A DNA stretch of 64,000 bases, taken from NCBI GenBank assembly GCA_030762895.1, contig JAUPTC010000016.1, positions 620,001-684,000 of the forward strand, written 5' to 3'. Position numbers and translations under genes: made by a program. The notes under the pieces were generated by a model, which worked only from the letters and a program-made list of their open reading frames with translations, made no database searches and was not told the origin of the DNA. Numbering within the stretch: the first letter of the stretch is position 1; the number at the start of each line of letters is the position of its first letter. Below are positions 20,345 through 31,142 of this stretch, piece after piece. This DNA comes from Sophora flavescens (taxonomy: Eukaryota > Streptophyta > Magnoliopsida > Fabales > Fabaceae).

Positions 20345-20724
20345 AAAAAAAACTTTCACTTCGTTTTCTGAAAAAACCGATGTGATAAGCCAACATTTCA
20401 CATTGATTTCTTAAAAAACTGATGTGGTAACCCCACTTTACACATCGGTTATTTTTAAAACTGATGTGAAATGTTGGTTTCCACATGGGTTTTTAAAATA
20501 ACCGATGTGGAAAGTGGGGTTACCACATCGGTTTTTTCAGAAACCGATGTGAAAAGTGCTGAACAGGATTTATTGTCTTGCTGAAATAGAATTTTTGACA
20601 TCGATTTTAAAACCGATGTGAAAATTGGCAATAAACTACATCGGCTGTTTTAACATCAGTTTGAAAACCGACGTGAAAAGCAAAAAAAAAAAACCAATGT
20701 GAAATCCCTTTTTTTGTACTAGTG
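20345..20724. repeat. 3' subterminal hairpin repeats and terminus of CACTA-B
   Basis: About eight copies of ACATCGGTTTT / AAACCGATGT in alternating orientation, the same motif as at the 5' end, then TTTGTACTAGTG. Some units also pair with neighbours: the TTTCACATC and CCACTTTACACATC blocks recur in reverse complement 60-100 bp away. Confidence 0.85.
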
Positions 20725-20737
20725 CTTTTCATAGTCG

Positions 20738-21062
20738 GTCCGACTGTATTTGGCTTCTTAGAGCCACCCTTTTGATGTGTGGTTCCAGACCCTCCCCCTA
20801 TTTTGTTTTACTTAGTTTACAGTTGTTATCTTTATGTTCTGTAACTCTGTTACTAATGACCATCCTGATCAGACCCTAGTTTCTATACTAAACTCTGAAT
20901 CCCACTGGGATAGATTATAAATATATATGATGTTTACATTTCATGTTCTGAGTGTTCATCACTTACCTTTGTTTTAAAAGAAAAAAAAAATATCACCATT
21001 TTGAGAATACTCAATTATTAAGAAAATGTCATTTACAGGAAGCAACAAGCAATTTAATTACG
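20738..21062 (-). mobile_element. Inverted fragment of the solo-LTR family
   Basis: This is the reverse complement of about 3255-3590: shared blocks are GTATTTGGCTTCTTAGAGCC, CCAGACCCTCCCCCTA, CCATCCTGATCAGACCC and ATTTACAGGAAGCAACAAGC. It is truncated on both sides. The duplication breakpoint (AGTCGGTCC) lies at its left edge. Confidence 0.9.
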
Positions 21063-21192
21063 TGAAAAAGTTTAATACAGTGGTGAAAAAGTTTTTTCTC
21101 AAATGGGATAGGGCCACACCTTTTAAGGAAAGTGATTCAGGGTCATAGTATCATGTTTAAAAATACGTGAATTTATCTGAAAATGCATAAGG

Positions 21193-22572
21193 ATGAAATA
21201 TTATCCCTCGAGCCATAGTTGGGTGTATGATAGGAACGAGTCTGGGAGACGTCTTCTGAAACAATCGTTTGTAGATGGAGTTGAGGAGTTTATATCGAAA
21301 GCTAAGCAACATTTTGATTATGTCGAAGATGGGGGGATTAGATGTTCGTGCACAAAGTGCAACTGTATGACGGTTTTATGTGATGATGACTTAAAGTTAC
21401 ACCTATGACGACGTGGGTTCAAGCCTAATTATTGGATATGGACTGATCATGGTTTCAAGTCGGTGGTGACGATCTTGACATGGGTGCATCAGGCAGTGGC
21501 TTACACGACGACTATGTCGAACAACTCCAGTCAATGCATATGATGGTGGATGATTGTCTTGGGCAACATGGGAATTTGAGGAGAATGAGTTTGATGACAT
21601 GGAAGAGCCTCCTAATGAATCGACTTTCTACAATTTATTGTTAGAGACAAATAAACCATTGTTTGTAGGGGCGTCAGATTCAAAATTATCAATTTGAGTT
21701 AGGCTTCTAGCTTGCAAGTCCAATTGGAATGTCCCCGAGAAACGTTTGGATTTTTTTTGTAAAATGCTTCAAGATGTGACATCATTCAAAGAGTTATTGC
21801 CAAAAAGTTATTATGACGTGAAGCGGTTGGTGTCAAAACTGGGGTTGGGGGCTAAGATGATTGATTGTTGCCTGAATGGGTGCATGCTATATTATGATAG
21901 TGATTCGAACACAAATGACTGCACGCTGGAAGAATGTAAATTTTGTCAGATACCTAGGTACCGCGTTCAAAGCAGTGATCGTAGTAAAAACAAACCAGTT
22001 CCTGCGAAGGCAAAGTTCTATTTGCCAATAATTCCAAGGTTCCAGAGATTGTTTGCATCAACGCAAACTACGGGACAAATGAAGTGGCATTATGAAAATA
22101 GAAGAAGTCCTGGTGTTATACGCCACCCTTCTGATGGTGAAGCCTGGAAGCACTTCAATCGGGTACACACTGAATTTGCATTAGATCCTCGCAATGTACG
22201 ACTTGGGATGTGCTCAGATGGTTTTACCCCGTACATTCAGGTGTCAGTCTCGCCATATTCATATTGGCCAGTGATTGTTACACTATACAATCTTCCTCCC
22301 GAGATGTGCATGTCAAAACCGTATATGTTTCTTATTTGTCTCATTCCGAGACCATCTAATCTGAGGGCTGGGACCGATATATGTATATTTGCAGTCTCTG
22401 ATCGATGATCTGAAGAAGTTGTAGGATGGTGTGTTGACATATGATGTTTCAAAGAAGCGAAACTTTATGATGAGGGCGACACTGATGTGGGCTATCAATG
22501 ATTTTCCTGCATATGAACTGCTCTCTAGTTGGGGGACCCACAGTAAATTGACATGCCCGTATTGCATGGAAC
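21193..22572 (+). pseudogene. CACTA-D TNP2-type transposase, N-terminal half
   Basis: MKYYPSSHSWVYDRNESGRR, SFVDGVEEFISKAKQHFDYV and GGIRCSCTKCNC make a good transposase-associated domain. A TGA at 21406 and a frameshift follow. Transposase_21 resumes at about 21746: LPKSYYDVKRLVSKLGLGAK, CCLNGCMLYYDSDS, CKFCQIPRYRVQ, KFYLPIIPRFQRLFAS, MKWHYENRR, GEAWKHFNRVHTEFALDPRN, VRLGMCSDGFTP, LYNLPPEMCMSKPYMF. A frameshift near 22395 is followed by AINDFPAYE and CPYCMEHG, where the retrotransposon sequence begins (22573). Confidence 0.9.
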
Positions 22573-22573
22573 A

Positions 22574-23246
22574 TGGATATCGAACGCTTCAGTCAGAGGT
22601 CTATTCATAAAGGCTCCACCAGCTGCAGAGTCAAGTGACACCTTCGAAGGGTAATCCAATCCTTTGTAGAAGGTATGCACTAACAACCACCTCTCGAGTC
22701 CATGATGTGGAAGAAGCCAGTGATCTGAGTTCGTAGGTAGGCAATCTTGGATGGAGGGAAGAATTTTTCCAGGAATGCCTACTCCAGTTGGTCCCAAGTT
22801 GACAACGTATTAGCGGGCACTTGCTTCAACCAAGCTTTTGCCTTTCCAGTCAGAGAGGAGGGGAATAACCTCAAGCGAATAGCATCAATCGGGGCACCAT
22901 GAATTCTTATTGCATCGGTGAACTCCAAGAATGTCTCTACATGATCGGTCGGGTCCTCCGAGGGTAATCCTCCAAATTGATGTTGCCTAATCATGCCAAT
23001 TAACATAGGTGGTATAGTGTAGTTCTCCGCCTTAATTTCTGGCCTAGCAATCCTAGTTCGCAAACCCCTAGCATTTGGGGCTGCATAGTCCTTCAGTGGT
23101 TTGGTATCCAGTAGATTCGCCATGAGTGGAATGGGAATCAACCTCTCTCTCTCTCCTTGTCTTTGTAGTCTTCCACGTCTACGAAAGGTCCTTTCGATCT
23201 CGGGGTAAACTTCAACAAGATTTCCAAGACTTTGGGATCTTCGCAT
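22574..23246 (-). pseudogene. Retrotransposon gag fragment
   Basis: The 155-codon frame (22779-23246) carries the plant Retrotrans_gag pattern: YTIPPMLIGMIRQHQFGGLP, DPTDHVETFLEFTDAIRIHG, IRLRLFPSSLTGKAKAWLKQ and NTLSTWDQLE. A stop interrupts at the Tyr expected in QLEYAFLEKFF. The frame then continues as AFLEKFFPPSKIAYLRTQIT, followed by a deletion and HTFYKGLDYPSKVSLDSAAG. Confidence 0.9.
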
Positions 23247-23397
23247 AAGAGAGAAAAATTCCTACAAAGAGAGAGGTAGATACACTAGAAAAAGAAAAAA
23301 AAGAAAGAATTAAATAAAAAAAATGTCCAGAAAAATCAATTTAAAAATTAAATTGAAAATCAAGAAAACACAGTCCCCGGCAACGGCGTCAAAAACT

Positions 23398-24762
23398 TGA
23401 TGGGGTCCTCGAATCCGCAAGTGCACGGGTTCATCGTCAAGTAATAAAAAAAAGATCGATCCCACAGAGACCGTGATCTCAAATAACAATTAATTACTAA
23501 ATCAATTAAATTGGACTATAAAAGATAAAGATTTGGAAAAGATTTGATTTTTGAATCAAGTAGCAAATCAAATTTGAAGTTGCAATTAAAACAAAATCAA
23601 GAACAAAATAGGAAAGTAGATCAAATCTGAGATTTCAAAATATCAAAAGGGATTCCCCGGGAATTGGGTTACCAACAAGACTGTTCATGTTACTAAATTG
23701 ACTACCCCTCTTGTTAATTATCGAAATTTGCTTTGAAGGCGAATTTATCATAAATAAGTTAATGTTCCCTCTCGGGATACAAGAACCGTTCCCAATTAAA
23801 CCAACCCCTACTCTCGTGGTAATTGAATTTAAATCGAACCCTTTAAGCTTTGTGACAATTCGTGAACCCTCGAAGGACCTCTTCTAATCTCGTGATTTAA
23901 GACCTAAGTTCAATCCCTATAGATCCAATACCTAAGTTCACCGCTAGGTTCCTCCTTAGAGTATCTACGACAAGCAAATAAGTGGCCACCGAATTTACGA
24001 GTAATTAAAGCAATAGGAATCAAATCGAAAGCAAAATTGAAATTAACAAGAAACCAAACGTCAATTCATCACCATAAACAAATCTTGGGCATAGCCCCAA
24101 TTCCTAGAAATAAGAAGACTACTCAAGCATTGCCATATTCATAGCAAGCTTGATTAACAAAAGCATAAAAAAAACCTAAGAGAAGAGAAGAAATTGGAGA
24201 AGAAGAGAAATCCAAGTTTTTGCCTAAGGTAGCAGCCCAAAAGTGATCCTATTTTCGAGCCACTAGGTCCTATTTATAAGGTAGGGTAACTTGCATCCCA
24301 AGCAATTACAAAATAGATCAAATCAGCTTTTAAAATTCCAGATATTGCATGTCACGGCCGTGATGCCTGTTACAGCCAGACCGTGATGGATTTTGACTTG
24401 GAAAACTTGGCACTGATGGCCTGTCACGACTGTGATGTCCATCACGGCCTGGCCGTGACAGGTTCTGACTTTTCCATTCTTTCTTTTCATCTCTACTCTA
24501 TCATGGTCGTGATGGCCATCACGGCTAGGCCGTGATCAGTTCTGTTTGTCTCATCTTCTTGCTTTTCAAGCTCCATCTTCATGCAAGCTCCATCATGGTT
24601 GATCTTGAACATTTTAATCTTCAATTCCTGCACACAAGCACCACAAAACCACCTTACCCGTTCCAAGGTAAAAACTAAGAAAGAATCAAATTAAATATGC
24701 CTAAACTATATGAAAATGCATGCAAAATGTCAAGGGAAAATGAGGTGAAATCACACTCATCA
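23398..24762 (-). repeat. LTR of the truncated retrotransposon
   Basis: Plus-strand ends are TGATGGGG and ACTCATCA. It contains a run of related palindromes around TCACGGCCGTGA (24352-24363), GTCACGACTGTGATG and ATCACGGCCTGGCCGTGA (about 24423-24458), and ATCACGGCTAGGCCGTGAT (about 24519-24537), at a period of about 75-100 bp. Confidence 0.8.
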
Positions 24763-26020
24763 CTCCTCATGTTTTGAACCCGCTTAGAGAAATCAGTCAT
24801 TTCTTCAAAGATCTATGCTCTGCAACTTTAAGAGTGGATGGTCTGACGAAGATGGAAGAAAACATTCCAATAATTCTGTGTAAGATGGAGAGGGTATTTC
24901 CCCCAGGATTTTTTTGACTTAATGGAATATCTCCTTGTCCATCTTGCATATGAAGCGAGGCTTGGTGGACCTGTACATTATAGGTGGATGTATCCATTTG
25001 AAAGGTAATTTTATTTTATTTTGACATTTAAATAATTAGTGTCCCATGAATAATGCCTTGTCACTAATGTTTTTTATTACTTAGATTCATGGGAGACTCT
25101 AAACGATCAGTTAAAAAATGGCTAGGGTGGAAGGATCAATCTAAGCATCTTACTTTCACCGTGAGACAACCCATTTCTATTCCCACTATCTCAACAACTT
25201 CATGTTGGCCCCGAGAAATATTAGGAACGAGGTAGATGCTTATAGTGTAGGGTATCCTTATATGCTATCCATATTTAATCTTCCTGGCCATCATGCCGGC
25301 AAAGAGCTTACTTACTGGTTAAGTGATGAGGAGTATGCATCGGCCCATGTGCATGTCTTGATAAATTACAGAGAGGTGAAACCATATCATGAGTAAGTAT
25401 CAACGACCCATATTTGAATTAATGTATCACATGTTATATTAATTTCTCATTTAACACATAGTACACATTTTATTTGTCAGTGTGTTACTACAAATTAATG
25501 AATTAAGTGAATAAGATGCTTCTGCTCGTACACAAGCAGTTTTTCCTGAATGGTTCAAGCAACAAGTAAGTGTCATATAACTTAGCAAACAATATATTAA
25601 GCTTAATTGCTTCTTGAAAAAGTAATAATTTAATATGGTGCAGGTACTGGTGATTTTTATGGGGTCATAAAACACATATACGAGTTACAATACAATACTA
25701 CTACTTATCCTGAAAAAGTAGTCTTATTTTATTGTAACTGGCTTGATCCATCGAGGATAGGCACAAAGGTGGATCCCAAGGATGGAAGTGTGGACATTCT
25801 CATGGATAGAAGATATCAACAGTTTGATCCGTTTATAGTTGCTCAAAATGCAATACAAGTTTATTATGTCCCTTATCCAGCAATGCGAACGGACAAACGA
25901 GGTTGGTGTGTTGCTGTCACTACCAAGCCTAGGGGTTGCATAGAAATCAATGATACAGAGGATGAGATGCCCTTCCAGGCGGATGAATCGTCACATGTCA
26001 ATGAAGTAATTGAGGTCTAG
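24763..26020 (+). pseudogene. CACTA-D TNP2-type transposase, C-terminal half (DUF4218/DUF4216)
   Basis: LREISHFFKDLCSATLRVDG, MEENIPIILCKMERVFPP, MEYLLVHLAYEARLGGPVHY and RWMYPFER (donor GTAATT at about 25005) match the DUF4218 region. After further exons (SDEEYASAHVHVLINYREVK), the DUF4216 region reads FYCNWLDPSRIGTKVD, GSVDILMDRRYQQFDPFIVA, QVYYVPYPAMRTDKRGWCVA, ending with an acidic tail and stop at 26018-26020. Confidence 0.85.
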
Positions 26021-26355
26021 CGTATTACTGGCATGTTGGGATCTACAAATGAAGGGGAAGAAGCGGTCATTGGTAATCAGTCATCGATGCATGCATCATC
26101 AGAGGAAGAAATCCAAAGTAATGACTCAATGCAAGAAGAAGAAGAGTCAGACTTACAATCAGATGACGATACCAAGTCTGAATAGGAATTTTACTGTTAA
26201 GTTATTTTTTTTGTATTTTAAATATTTTCTTTTGCAATTAAATGTAAGACTCGACAAATATTGTTGTATTTTAAATATGTGCTTAGTTTAGGCTGTTAGA
26301 TGTCGATTGATTTATTGTTTTTACATTGATTTATAATTGTGCTATAAAAATAGAT

Positions 26356-28437
26356 ATGTCAGCATCAGGAGGACAGCCGCCCAGCCCCCCACCGCCTAGC
26401 GGTGATAAGGGGAATGGGAAGGCTATGCGGGGATGATACACCATCAAGTCCCTGGTGCTTGCTCGCAACCCTGGAGTTCCTTCAGCACCCACCGCACCCA
26501 CCCGCATCCCTACTGCACCCACCCTATCGACACCTACAGGAGCCTCCCCCACCCATTCTACACCCTCCCCCACCCATTCTACACCCTCACCGACCCATAC
26601 TACACCATCCCCTACCCATACTACAATACCCCCGACCCACACTACCCCATCCTCCACCCATGTCCAGACCTCCACTCGCTTTGCGCCACGACGCGCACTT
26701 GCCGACTACTCGCCGCCCTCTACTGGACACACACCACACCCACACCCAGCACCACTATCATCATCGGTTGCGCCGGCCACACAGCTAGCAGGATTATCAT
26801 TTATGCTGACTCCTGGGATGATCCCATAGCCGGACACGGCCATTCCATCCTCATCATTTGCGCCTGCATACGTTCATGACACGGCCATTCCATCATCATT
26901 GTCTGTGCAGCAGTCGGCCGTGACAGAGGACCTGCCTGAGTGGGCCAGGGTTCCCGTACTTGAGGATCGACCATGGATCCGACCTATTTCTGGATCGTAG
27001 GTTTTATTTAATTTAATGTTTTTTAAAAATAATTACTATTCAATAAGTATATATTTGGTGGTTATCATATTGTTGAATTAATAAAATTATAAAATTTTCA
27101 ACTTCATTCCATCGAAAGTGGGATCGAAGCACGTTACCTACGCCATCAATGCACAGTATCGTCGCTTCTAGCCATCATGGGTGGTGATCCCCGGGGACGA
27201 TCATGATCGTATCTTCAGACGATTTGGGGTAAGTTGTTGTTTATTATTTCATATGATTTTCCCTTATTTTTCATGCATTTAATCTATATTTTTGTATAAT
27301 ATTATTAATATTTTTTCTTTGTTAACAGGAGCTTGTGAGCTAGTTACGGGAGCATGCCTCGGAGATACGTGCTATCTTTGACGATCGAGCATTTGCTCGA
27401 CCGAGGGACATGTTCCGGGAGCATAGGGAGACCCGGATATGTCTGGATTACATCGGGCCCAACATCGGGCCCATCGTGTGCATCTTTGGGACACTCCAAG
27501 CCAAGTGAAGTGTCGGCAGTGAAGAGAAATCGGGCTTAGAGAAGGGTGGGAGCATGCACACTAGAGGTTATATTAGCCACATGCAGCATGCCATTTACAT
27601 GGTATGCATATATAAATAATTTTATTTATATACTGTATATTTTTATTAAAAATTTATTTTATAACTAATTGATTTTATTTGTGTGTCGGTTGCAGGCAGG
27701 AAAGCTTGCTTGGTCTGTTAATGTCCCTACGGTCTTTGAGCCGACACAATCGCTCGGACACCGACGAGTTTGTTGATGAGAGGTCGAGGCAAACAGTGGT
27801 GAGCTAAATTGTTTTTTATATTTAAAGTATAGGTAATTATTATATACATATAGTTTAATAAATATTGATTGTAATGTATTGATCGCAGACGGAGTACAAT
27901 GCCAGGTTTAGTCAGGTAGCATCTGAGGCTGCCTCCTGCTCTGGTGCCTCGGATCCTTCTCAGCTGGACCTCGCCGAGGTTGAGCGACTACAGACCCAGG
28001 TCTGGATGGATGTGGCTGGCGTGAAGAAGAAGGGGCGGATTTACAGTACTGCAACCTTAGCCAAGTCGATCCGTCGGGGGTCGACGCCGAGCTTGATCAT
28101 TCGGGAGCCTACATCCTCCGGCTCACAGTACACGGAGGAGTTGCAGTGACTGAGACAGGAGGTGCAGCAGCGGAGGGAGGCGAACAAGCGCATGATGAAA
28201 CAGATGGAGACATTCTCTACGATCATGACCGATGTGCTCGATTTCCTCCCACCAGAGAGGCGCAGCGCTCTACAGGGGGTCCTCCATGCCACCCAGCCTT
28301 CCACTACTTTTACCGATCCACCACCGCAGTCGCATGATGTCGGTCTGTCTTCTGAGCCGCAGCCTGATAGTCTTGTGACGCCGGTAGACTCCCTCCGCCA
28401 GGACGACGATGACGGATATTATGGTGATGGGTATTAG
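26356..28437 (+). pseudogene. CACTA-D second gene (TnpA/PTTA-like), five exons visible
   Basis: Exon 1 begins MSASGGQPPSPPPPSGDKGN, has TGA at 26434, then a Pro/Thr/Ser-rich stretch with tandem PTHTTPS-type repeats (about 26540-26660). Exon 2 (about 27115) reads KVGSKHVTYAINAQYRRF. Exon 3 (about 27330) SEIRAIFDDRAFARPRDMFR and LDYIGPN. Exon 4 (about 27697) AGKLAWSVNVPTVFEP. Exon 5 (27889-28437) YNARFSQVASEAASCSGASD, VERLQTQVWMDVAGVKKKGR, then a helical stretch and acidic tail. Intron borders follow GT..AG. A TGA lies after EELQ at about 28148. Confidence 0.75.
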
Positions 28438-28440
28438 GAT

Positions 28441-28754
28441 AGTTATAGATCTAGTAGAGTTTTGTAGCTAGACATATATTTTATTTATGGATTATATGTT
28501 GAGTTTGTTTTTATTTTAAATTAATTTTAATTTAATTGATTTTTAAATTTTATTTGTAATTTCAATTTTGTTTTTTAATTAATAATATAATAATAATAAT
28601 TAAAATAAAATATAATAATAATAAAAATAAAAATAATAGTAATTAACAAATAAAATATAATAATGATAATTAATATTCAAAATATAAATTTTAATAAAAA
28701 ATTTAATATTAATTATTAATATAAAACAAAATTAAAAAAAATCAATTTAAAATT
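28441..28754. other. AT-rich 3' non-coding part of CACTA-D
   Basis: Almost only A and T with AATAATAATA-type runs; no gene. Confidence 0.6.
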
Positions 28755-29057
28755 GTTTCCGCGGACAATTCTGTCGGTAACAGTAGTTTAGATTTTCCAA
28801 CGGAATCGTCGGTTGGTAACTTCCACTGACAGTTACCAACGGACAATTCCATCGGTAATTAGGGGCTCCGTGTGACGTGTTTTCCTACGGACAAGGCCGT
28901 CGGAAATTTCCGACGGACGACCCAGATCCTTCAGAAAGCCTTTCCTACGCGCCTATTACCGACGGAATTGGGTCCGTTGGTAATGCTGTTTTCCGACGGC
29001 TTTTTTTCCTTTCCGACGATTTTTGTCCATTAGTAATTCCCCCTTTTTTTTGTAGTG
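28755..29057. repeat. 3' subterminal repeats and terminus of CACTA-D
   Basis: About ten units of the type GACGG/GACGGA and TCGGTAA in both orientations, and the terminus TTTTTTTTGTAGTG. Confidence 0.8.
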
Positions 29058-29345
29058 ATATTGGATACCTAACCTTGCGTCTGGTGGAGCTTAATCAGTT
29101 TCCTTGTATTGTATGTCTTTGCCTCTAAAATGTTTCTGCTTGGGATCACCAGAAATAAGCATTTGCATACTCCAATGTTTGCAGCTATGTAATACCTTCA
29201 TCAATATTTTGGTGCAATAATAATAATTCCAATTAATATTGCTGTTTGTAAATATTGGAAACTCTTCTAGATATATATGACAGAGTTATCATTGAATAAA
29301 ATCAAATTGTGCATATAAATACCTCTGATCCATATTATAAGAGAC
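29058..29345 (+). pseudogene. Small-gene locus 3, 3' part only
   Basis: Immediately after the CACTA-D terminus. CTAACCTTGCGTCTGGTGGA matches TAACCTTACGTCCGGTGGA at 2920; ATGTTTCTGCTTGG and ATCACCAGAAATAAGC match 3079-3113; GTGCAATAATAAT and GTAAATATTGGAAA match locus 2 near 9650. No start codon or promoter part remains on the left side. Confidence 0.55.
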
Positions 29346-29355
29346 AAAACCCTAA

Positions 29356-30203
29356 GGGCCCGTTTGGTGGTCAGGATAAGAGAGACATGATAGGATAAGC
29401 TATCATATCCTGTCTGAAATTGTTGTTTGGTGAGCCAGCAGGATAGGATAAGGCAATCCTGTCACTTATCGTATCCTGTCCATCTAGTTAAAATTCTTTC
29501 CTGAGGAGAGGGTTGGGTTAGCACTCAACAGGATAGGATAAGGTATTTTTTCTGGTAACAAGTAGGGTAGGGTGATTTAAAGTATAATAAAATATAAAAA
29601 TATATAATATATAATATATAAAATAATTAAAGTATAATAAAATAATAATTTAAAGTATAATAAAATTTAACATGATTACAAAAAAAGTATAATAAAATAT
29701 AAAATATTTAAAATAATAAAAATATCAATAATTAATTTTAAAATTTATTTATTTTTATCACAATGCTAATTTTATTATTTTATATTATTTTTAAAAACTG
29801 TAAAATATAAAAAATTATTCTAATAATTTAACTATATGTAAATTAAAAACAAAAAATGATTATTTAAAAATATAAAAAATTAATTTTAGTTAGACAATAT
29901 TTAAAAAATTTAAAACATTATATGTAATTTTATCACAAGGATAATTTTGTCTATTTATATAAATTTAAATAATGAAAATTATAAAAAAAAAAAAACTAAA
30001 TCTAATAAAAGATGAAAACATTTAGAATAAAAACGAAAAAATTTTAAAATTCATACTTAAATTATAATGCTGTCCAGTTGGTTATCTGGTGGACACCAAA
30101 CGTCGGATAGGATAACAGCTTATCCTGTTCATATCCTATCATATTCATATCATGTTCTCTTATCCTATCCGCCCTTATCCTATCCTGACCACCAAACGAG
30201 CCC
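29356..30203. mobile_element. PIF/Harbinger-like MITE, first unit of a tandem dimer
   Basis: Starts GGGCCCGTTTGGTGGTCAGG and ends CCTGACCACCAAACGAGCCC; the inverted similarity extends over roughly 100 bp (AGGATAAG, CTATCATATCCTG). The interior is about 500 bp of AT-rich non-coding DNA. TAA (29353-29355) flanks the left side, TAG (30204-30206) the right. Confidence 0.8.
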
Positions 30204-31040
30204 TAGCGTCCGTTTGATGGCTAGGATAAGAGAGACAGGATATGATAAGCTATCATATCCTGTCTGAAACTGTTATTTGGTGAGCCAGCAGGATAGGATA
30301 AGGTAATCCTGTCACTTATCCTATCCTGTCCATCTAGTTAAAATTCTATCCTGAGTGGAGGGTTGGGTTAGCACTCAACAGGATAAGATAAGGTATTTTT
30401 TCTGGTAACAAGTAGGATATAGTGATTTAAAGTATAATAAAATATAAAAATATATAATATATAAAATATAAAATAGTTAAAGTATAATAAAATAATAATT
30501 TAAAGTATAATAAAATTTAACATGATTATAAAAAAGTATAATAAAATATAAAATATTTAAAATAATAAAAATATTAATAATTAATTTTAAATTTTTTTTA
30601 TCACAATGCTAATTTTATTATTTTATATTATTTTTAGAAACTGTAAAATATAAAAAATTATTCTAATAATTTAACTATATGTAAATTAAAAACAAAAAAT
30701 GAATATTTAAAAATATAAAAAATTAATTTTAGTTAGACAATATTTACAAAATTTAAAACATTATATGTAATTTTATCATAAAGATAATTTTGTCTTTTTA
30801 TATAAATTTAAATAATGAAAATTATAAAAAAAACTAAATCTAATAAAAGATGAAAACATTTAGAATAAAAACGAAAAATTTTAAAATTCATAATTAAATT
30901 ATAATGTTGTTCAGTTGGTTATCTGGTGGACAACAAATATCGGATATGATAACAGCTTATCTTGTTCATATCTTATCTTACTCCTATTATGTTTTCTTAT
31001 CCTACCTGACCTTATCTTATTCTAACCACCAAACAAGTCA
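30204..31040. mobile_element. PIF/Harbinger-like MITE, second unit of a tandem dimer
   Basis: A direct, more diverged repeat of the first unit (GTCCGTTTGATGGCTAGG at the left, TCTAACCACCAAACAAGTCA at the right) with the same interior. TAA follows at 31041-31043, so the pair as a whole is bordered by TAA on both sides, the usual TWA target of Harbinger elements. Confidence 0.8.
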
Positions 31041-31142
31041 TAAGAATACCGAGTCTTTGACATCTTTCCATATTGACTATGGAGAGGGGGATGTGTCGCG
31101 GAGCTAGGAGTCTATGACCAAGGGTCAGTCGTTGCTCCTCTC

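Larger units (their letters stand above)
11098..20724 (+). mobile_element. CACTA (En/Spm) element B, copy 1, near full length
   Basis: 9627 bp. It starts CACTAGTGCAAA and ends TTTGTACTAGTG, imperfect inverted termini, and is flanked by the 3-bp duplication CTT (11095-11097 and 20725-20727), the TSD size expected for CACTA. It holds subterminal hairpin repeats at both ends, a transposase leader, a TNP2-type transposase gene and a second gene with PTTA/Transposase_24 and Ulp1-like regions, all on the plus strand. Many stops and frameshifts make it non-autonomous now. Confidence 0.95.
1..20745 (+). repeat. Segmental duplication, copy 1 (left end outside window)
   Basis: This block matches 35025-55745 in the same orientation, with the offset drifting only from 35024 to about 35005 through small indels. 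Transposon insertions inside it have the same sites and the same target-site duplications in both copies (CATGT at the solo LTR, CTT at the CACTA element), so it arose by duplication of a block, not by independent insertions. The match stops just after the shared string AGTCGGTCC at about 20745, inside an inverted LTR fragment. The left end is not visible because homology is already present at base 1. Confidence 0.97.
22573..24762 (-). mobile_element. Truncated Athila-like Ty3/gypsy retrotransposon in CACTA-D
   Basis: On the minus strand: one 1365-bp LTR (23398-24762), a primer-binding-site region with the familiar GACGCCGTTGCCGGGG (23373-23397), a short leader and the start of gag, cut off after LTEAFD at 22573. 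The other LTR, pol and the rest are missing. The CACTA coding sequence resumes at about 24763 far downstream in the protein, so some CACTA sequence was lost as well. Confidence 0.85.
21068..29057 (+). mobile_element. CACTA family A element D, 5'-truncated, with nested retrotransposon
   Basis: The 3' end is intact in outline: GACGG/GTCGG subterminal repeats and TTTTTTTTGTAGTG ending at 29057. The 5' end is missing; the sequence enters the last part of the transposase leader at 21068 (AATGGGATAGGGCCACACC), directly after the LTR fragment. It holds a TNP2-type gene split by an LTR retrotransposon remnant, and a second gene with five recognisable exons. It is a fuller relative of A1. Confidence 0.85.

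Noticed and set aside
20345..20380. Poly-A/poly-T run as a retroposon tail
   Set aside because: It belongs to the CACTA-B 3' subterminal region, is present in both copies with length change only, and no short interspersed element body precedes it.
26331..26675. Minus-strand frame of VWVGEGVEWVGEG type
   Set aside because: It is the reverse reading of the Pro/Thr-rich tandem repeat of the CACTA-D second gene.
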